DNA from: Rosa chinensis
Taxonomy: Eukaryota > Streptophyta > Magnoliopsida > Rosales > Rosaceae
DNA length: 64,000 nt
Direction of reading: 5' to 3'
Assembly: GCF_002994745.2 (NCBI RefSeq)
Contig: NC_037092.1
Span: 11,150,501 to 11,214,500, forward strand
A program made the translations under genes and the position numbers. Of this stretch, positions 59,920-64,000 are shown one piece after another. A model generated the notes under the pieces. That model was not told the origin of the DNA. It did no database searches and worked only from the letters and a program-made list of their open reading frames with translations. The stretch's first letter is position 1; the number at the start of each line of letters is the position of its first letter.

Positions 59920-60179
59920 TAATTAAAAGGGGAAATTACTAGTCACACCCTATACTTTGGGTGACTCGACAGTTCAGTCCATCACATCTTAATTTTAACA
60001 AATAACTCCCTGAACATTCAAATTTCACACAATTTGGTCCAAAATGACCATTTTACCCCTCACTTCCTCTTTTTTTTTCTTTTTTTCTTTCTTTTTTTAA
60101 TTCTTCTCTCTATTTTTTTTTGTTATTTTTTCTGCTTCTCTCCCCCATCTTCTCAGCTCAAAAAGACGATGCCGTCTCT

Positions 60180-60184
<5 letters not shown>

Positions 60185-60226
<42 letters not shown>
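60185..60226. repeat. CT microsatellite inside the Pack-MULE candidate
   Basis: About 18 CT dinucleotides; a shorter CT run lies at 60505-60529. Confidence 0.85.
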
Positions 60227-60234
<8 letters not shown>

Positions 60235-60639
60235 CAACTCGCCTGAGCCTCCCTCGTCGTCCCGCTGCCAACTTGATGCCAGAAGATCACAGCGAAGCTG
60301 CCACCCGATCTTGCCACACCAACTCAAACCAATCACGGGGCCGTTTGTGACCCAGTCGAGCATAGGATGACTCCGATCTTGCTTGCCTGCTCTGTAGCCA
60401 GGCAGCCACCATTGCCCTTCATCGTCGGAATCTTCAAACAAATTAGAAAGCCTCGTCATCGCCCCGCATCCTCTTCTTCGACTAGACTCATTGTCGAACA
60501 TTAGGTCTCTCTCTCTCTCTCTCTCTCTCGGCTCAGATTGACGGCACTGGAAGATTCAGAGGTTGCGATTAGCCGATTAGCCAAGCAGGAGTCCCCGTGA
60601 TCCGATTAGCAGCTGGCAAGCTCGATTTCGACACCCTTT

Positions 60640-61190
60640 CAGTCATGGAGCTTGAGAAAATGGCGGAAGAACAGGACGAAGCTCCCATACTTCGCTCTGA
60701 TTCCACCACGCTGAAGCTTGCTGTTCATCTGGGCAAGTTTCTATAGAGTTAGAGAAAGAAAGTTTTGATCTTTATTTAGTATAGGTTATGTTAGGTTCAT
60801 TATGGTGTGGGAATCAATAATGTTGGTTTGGGTTGTTGAAATTAATCTTGTTTTGCTTTCAATTTTGCAGGATTTTAGTGATTTGATTCCTATAGTTAGG
60901 AAGTGGGGTTCTTGATTGTGGAGGGAATAGGTGGAATTTGGGGCTATTGAGTAAGGATTCGATGATCAAGATGAAGACGCATGCTGAAGGGAGAGGAAAT
61001 GGGAGACTCACTGTGCAACAGGTGGTTTTCGAGCTCAAGCAAAAGGTGGTTGATGATTGGGATGCTTCCCAAATAGGTGTCGAGGAGCTTGAGAAAATTG
61101 CGGAGTGCTTGAACCCATCCATTTCTGTCGTGTATTTTAGATACAGATTTGGAACAAAAGAGTGCTGTTCGAAAGGAATGCATTAGGTTG
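60640..61190 (+). pseudogene. Captured gene fragment with intron, family not recognised
   Basis: A possible exon (ATG at 60646) reads MELEKMAEEQDEAPILRSDS and ends in TTLKLAVHLGK. A T-rich stretch with TTTTGCAG|GATTTTAG (near 60871) follows. A second frame at 60950-61150 reads KMKTHAEGRGNGRLTVQQ and later EELEKIAECLNPS. The composition and exon-intron pattern look like host gene material, but frames are broken and I cannot identify the donor gene. Confidence 0.45.
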
Positions 61191-61480
61191 ATGGGTACAT
61201 TGTTGAGGTATCATGAGGGGCATGTCGGAATGCATTTTGGTAAGATGGTTGCCGAGAGAGAGACAGAGAGAGAGAGAAGCAGAAAAAATAACAAAAAAAA
61301 AGAGAGAGAAGATAAAAAAAAAAAAAAAAAGAGGAAGTGAGGGGTAAAATGATCATTTTGGACTAAATTGTGTGAAATTTGAATGTTCAGGGAGTTATTT
61401 GTTAAAATTATGATACGAGGGACTGAACTGTCGACGCCCCAAAAGTTGAGGGAGTGACCAGTAATTTCCCCTAATTAAAA

Positions 61481-63180
61481 ATAATAATAATATGTAATCC
61501 TAGCTAGATTAACCAACAATAGGTTTCTACTTTCTAATGAGATGGGGGAACTCTAATTATATGATAAACCAAATGAATAGAGCTTTGCTGCCTCTCCCTC
61601 TTAAAATCCTAGCTGGGCATCATGTCGGCACTTTTCGCCGACCTCGTTCGAAGTACCAGGTTCGTCCCATCCATATAATAAGTTTCCCACTCTATCTCCC
61701 TCTGTAAATGACGAATCCAAGGAAGAAAGCATTTGGTTTTTCCGATGGCGTTTTCCGGCCAAACGGTGAGCATTCCGACGAAACCCCCGAAGGTAGAAAG
61801 TTGTTCTATGCCCTCTGGGCTTTCTATTCACTATAATTTTTCAAATTTTTGTCAAGTATTGAGAAGTGGCAGTTGCTGCCACCATAATCTACTGCGGCTC
61901 CGCCACTTCTAGTGGCTTGTTCAGCCATTTTTAACTCTTTAGATAGTTAGAGAAGTTAATTGTTTGTGTAGGGATGTGTTAAAGAATGAAATGGGGAAAA
62001 ATATATGAAAATTGATAGAATTTGGGATGTTATAAATGGTATCAGAGCGGGGATTAGATTGTAGAATATAACCTGTTGGGGTGGGTAGAGCATGTTGAAT
62101 TCGATGATCTCAGTCAGATTAGTGGTAATAGTTGTTATTGATTTCGATGAACCTGTGATGTTTGTCAACATTTGATAGTTGTGAGTGGTATGATTGTTTG
62201 TATGGATGGACAAACATGTTGTCTGTTTATCCTTAGAAAATTCGTAATCTGCACAAGATTTGAGTTGCATGATTATTATATATGTCAACATAATTGAATA
62301 AGCTCAGTTTGACATTTTACCTTATACAGCATTTTACCTTTTGCTTACTGTTTTGATGATGATGCTTTAGTGATGATCTCTCTCTTGCTTTCTCTGATTC
62401 TTACAGCGACTAGGTTTACTAACTGAATATTAGGTAAAAGTATGTTCAACTTCAAATATTGGTGACAGCACAATTGCCATTCATTCTGATATTTGGTTTG
62501 GTAATAATTTTATGGTTTCTAAATCTTTCAGTCGACAACAAAGAGCCAAAGATATATAGGAACTTGTGCTTGTTTATTTCGGAACTTTATATTTTAAGGA
62601 GTTATTGACCAGGTTTATGTGGGTTACCTTGTCATCCTGTTTATGTTATATTTATCAGTCAAGTTATGTCTTTATACTTTAGTCTTGAAGCTGCTTAGTT
62701 CTCAATCATTTGTGTGGTCTTGAACTTGATGGTAATGTCGTTAATTATCTCTATAATTTATATACTCATATTTATTAATTAGCCTCTGTAATACAATTAA
62801 GGATGATAATAGATGAGAAACACCTGAGACAAAAGGTCTGGCAAGCCTTATCATGTTCTGTAGTGGTTGGTATGATTGGGATCGGAGTTCTGCATAATAC
62901 ATGTTTTTTTTTAGCTGGGTGCTGAACACTTTTGCTTTCATATATAGCCTGTTAATTTATTTGGTAACTAATTCTCTTTTGTTCAGTGGGGTGCAGCATA
63001 CATATTGTTGGAATGAAAGTCCAGTTCCAGCATACATATTACTTTACATTTTGAAACAAAAAAAAAGGGGGGTTTGTGTTTCCAGTTCCAATAGAGAGAA
63101 GTGAACAACTGGTTTCGGGGTTTGCGGAAGAGTATGATCAATTTCAATAAGCATTATTTTCTTTACTGCTCTCCCAATTA
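61481..63180. other. Intergenic with retroelement relics, no gene seen
   Basis: AATGGTATCAGAGC at about 62035 resembles a tRNA-Met primer binding site following an LTR end, suggesting an eroded LTR element. GTGGCAGTTGCTGCCACC near 61866 is a small palindrome. Nothing codes for a recognisable protein. Confidence 0.4.
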
Positions 63181-63202
63181 AGTGAGTTATCTCTTTTCTT
63201 TT

Positions 63203-63230
63203 TTATTTATTTATTTATTTATTTATTTAT
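63203..63230. repeat. TTTA microsatellite
   Basis: About seven TTTA/ATTT units in a row. Confidence 0.85.
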
Positions 63231-63444
63231 CACGCACATACTTGTCATAGCAGAAAATTGAGTTTTGCAGAATGATTGTTAGCCACCATGATATATTCAG
63301 ATGCTTATTATTTCTTTCTTTGGTTTGTATATATATGCTTGAGATAAAATTAGTATATGAATACATTACTTGAGATAAAAATAAAAAGACAAGAAAGAAA
63401 GGAAGTAATTGAAAAGTGAGATATGTGCACGTAGTTTCTCTCTT

Positions 63445-63722
63445 GCTCTGCTTGTGCGTTGATTAGATTCCACACAAGTAGGACAGTTATCTCGCTCTGC
63501 TTGTGCGTGATTAAATTCCGCACAAGTAGGACAGTTACATCGCTTTGCTTATGCGTTGATTAAATTCCGCATAAGTAGGACAGTTGTCTCTCGCTCTGCT
63601 TGTGCGATGTAGTTTGTCACAAGTACGATAGTTATGCTCTGCTTGTGCGATGTAGTTCCGCAAAAGTATGACAGTTATGCTCTGCTTGTGTCAGATGGTT
63701 TGGCACAAGTAGGACAATTTCT
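63445..63722 (+). repeat. Six-unit tandem array of hairpin-forming repeats
   Basis: Units start at 63445, 63494, 63542, 63593, 63636 and 63679 (GCTCTGCTTGTG or close), spaced 49, 48, 51, 43 and 43 bp. Each holds CTTGTGCG, a 10-13 base loop region and CGCACAAG, then TAGGACAGTTAT-type linker. Unit 3 has CTTATGCG with CGCATAAG, so both stem arms changed together. Units 1, 4, 5 and 6 keep most pairs with a mismatch or shorter stem. No coding frame runs through it. Confidence 0.85.
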
Positions 63723-64000
63723 TTGACACGATTTGATTAAGTCATAGTTTTATTGAATATAATAGTTAATTGTGTATTGTGTATTGTTTGATTTATTTTT
63801 AAAGAAATTAAGTGATCAAAAGAAATTGAGAAGGGTGTTAACATGAATAGAAATTAGTGAGTTTGGGTGTGCTATGATAGTAATGAAGGACAAACGGCAG
63901 CTCCTTTCTAATCTACTGTTTTGGATGTCTCATTAATATACTCGGTTGCAACAATTTACACATCTACATTAGAATAGAATATTAGTAGAATGATGGTATT
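63723..64000. other. AT-rich end of window, no gene seen
   Basis: No supported feature. Confidence 0.6.

Larger units (their letters stand above)
59929..61471. mobile_element. MULE-type TIR element, 1543 bp, with gene-like cargo (Pack-MULE candidate)
   Basis: GGGGAAATTACTAGTCAC at the left and the complement GGGGAAATTACTGGTCAC at the right open inverted repeats of about 150 bp (through AATTTCACACAATTTGGTCC and TTTTACCCCTCACTTCCTC). A perfect 9 bp duplication TAATTAAAA flanks them (59920-59928, 61472-61480). The interior lacks a transposase but is GC-richer. It contains a coding-like stretch (about 60640-60745, LEKMAEEQDEAPILRSDS), an intron-like T-rich segment ending TTTTGCAG at 60870, and a second coding-like stretch (60950-61150, GRLTVQQVVFELKQK). 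Confidence 0.8.

Noticed and set aside
62030..62060. Functional LTR element from the GGTATCAGAGC motif
   Set aside because: No LTR pair, gag or pol sequence adjoins it; at most an eroded relic.
63445..63722. CRISPR array
   Set aside because: Repeats with palindromic ends and short spacers superficially resemble one, but the DNA is clearly plant nuclear, the spacers are repeats themselves and no cas genes exist.

Overview
The window is AT-rich plant nuclear DNA: GT/AG introns, noncoding first exons, and a dense load of nested plant transposons. The protein families (an At4g27190-like CC-NB-LRR, a WPP domain-associated protein, bacterial-type PEP carboxylase) and element types fit a woody eudicot, probably Rosaceae. 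That assignment rests on general resemblance only. Only one gene looks intact; most of the other gene material is broken.

Layout. 1-1790: 5' end of a minus-strand gene that runs off the left edge. 1905-14560: transposon-rich intergenic DNA. It holds an LTR relic, a 2.4 kb hAT-type element (3697-6090) with a 1.5 kb solo LTR nested in it, a 5'-truncated LINE carrying a zinc knuckle and RNase H, several MULE-type and Tourist-type MITEs with readable target duplications, and a 92 bp perfect palindrome. 15030-22560: a CC-NB-LRR resistance-gene homologue broken by a frameshift in the CC exon and by a 294 bp Tourist-like MITE in the LRR exon.

24321-44140: a 20 kb block whose two ends are inverted copies of each other. 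It holds intron-containing relics of several unrelated housekeeping genes (NUB1-like on plus; OS-9-like, an unrecognised fragment and bacterial-type PEP carboxylase on minus). It also holds two arrays of a ~505-515 bp satellite; one array lies inside a second hAT-type element (31862-34746). 44306-45383: a GC-rich retroposon with an 18 bp target duplication. 46300-50500: weak signs of untranslated exons only. 50580-52970: a decayed Ty1/copia pol and 3' LTR.

53152-57998 (minus): an apparently intact four-exon gene for a long coiled-coil WPP domain-associated protein, with a 63-residue tandem duplication. 59929-61471: a TIR element with a 9 bp target duplication and intron-bearing gene-like cargo (Pack-MULE candidate). 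63445-63722: six tandem ~43-51 bp units, each able to fold into a small hairpin, with one compensatory base pair change.

The genes do not form a pathway. The window reads as a gene-poor, transposon-shaped segment in which host genes have been copied in and broken, beside one surviving structural gene and one decaying resistance gene.
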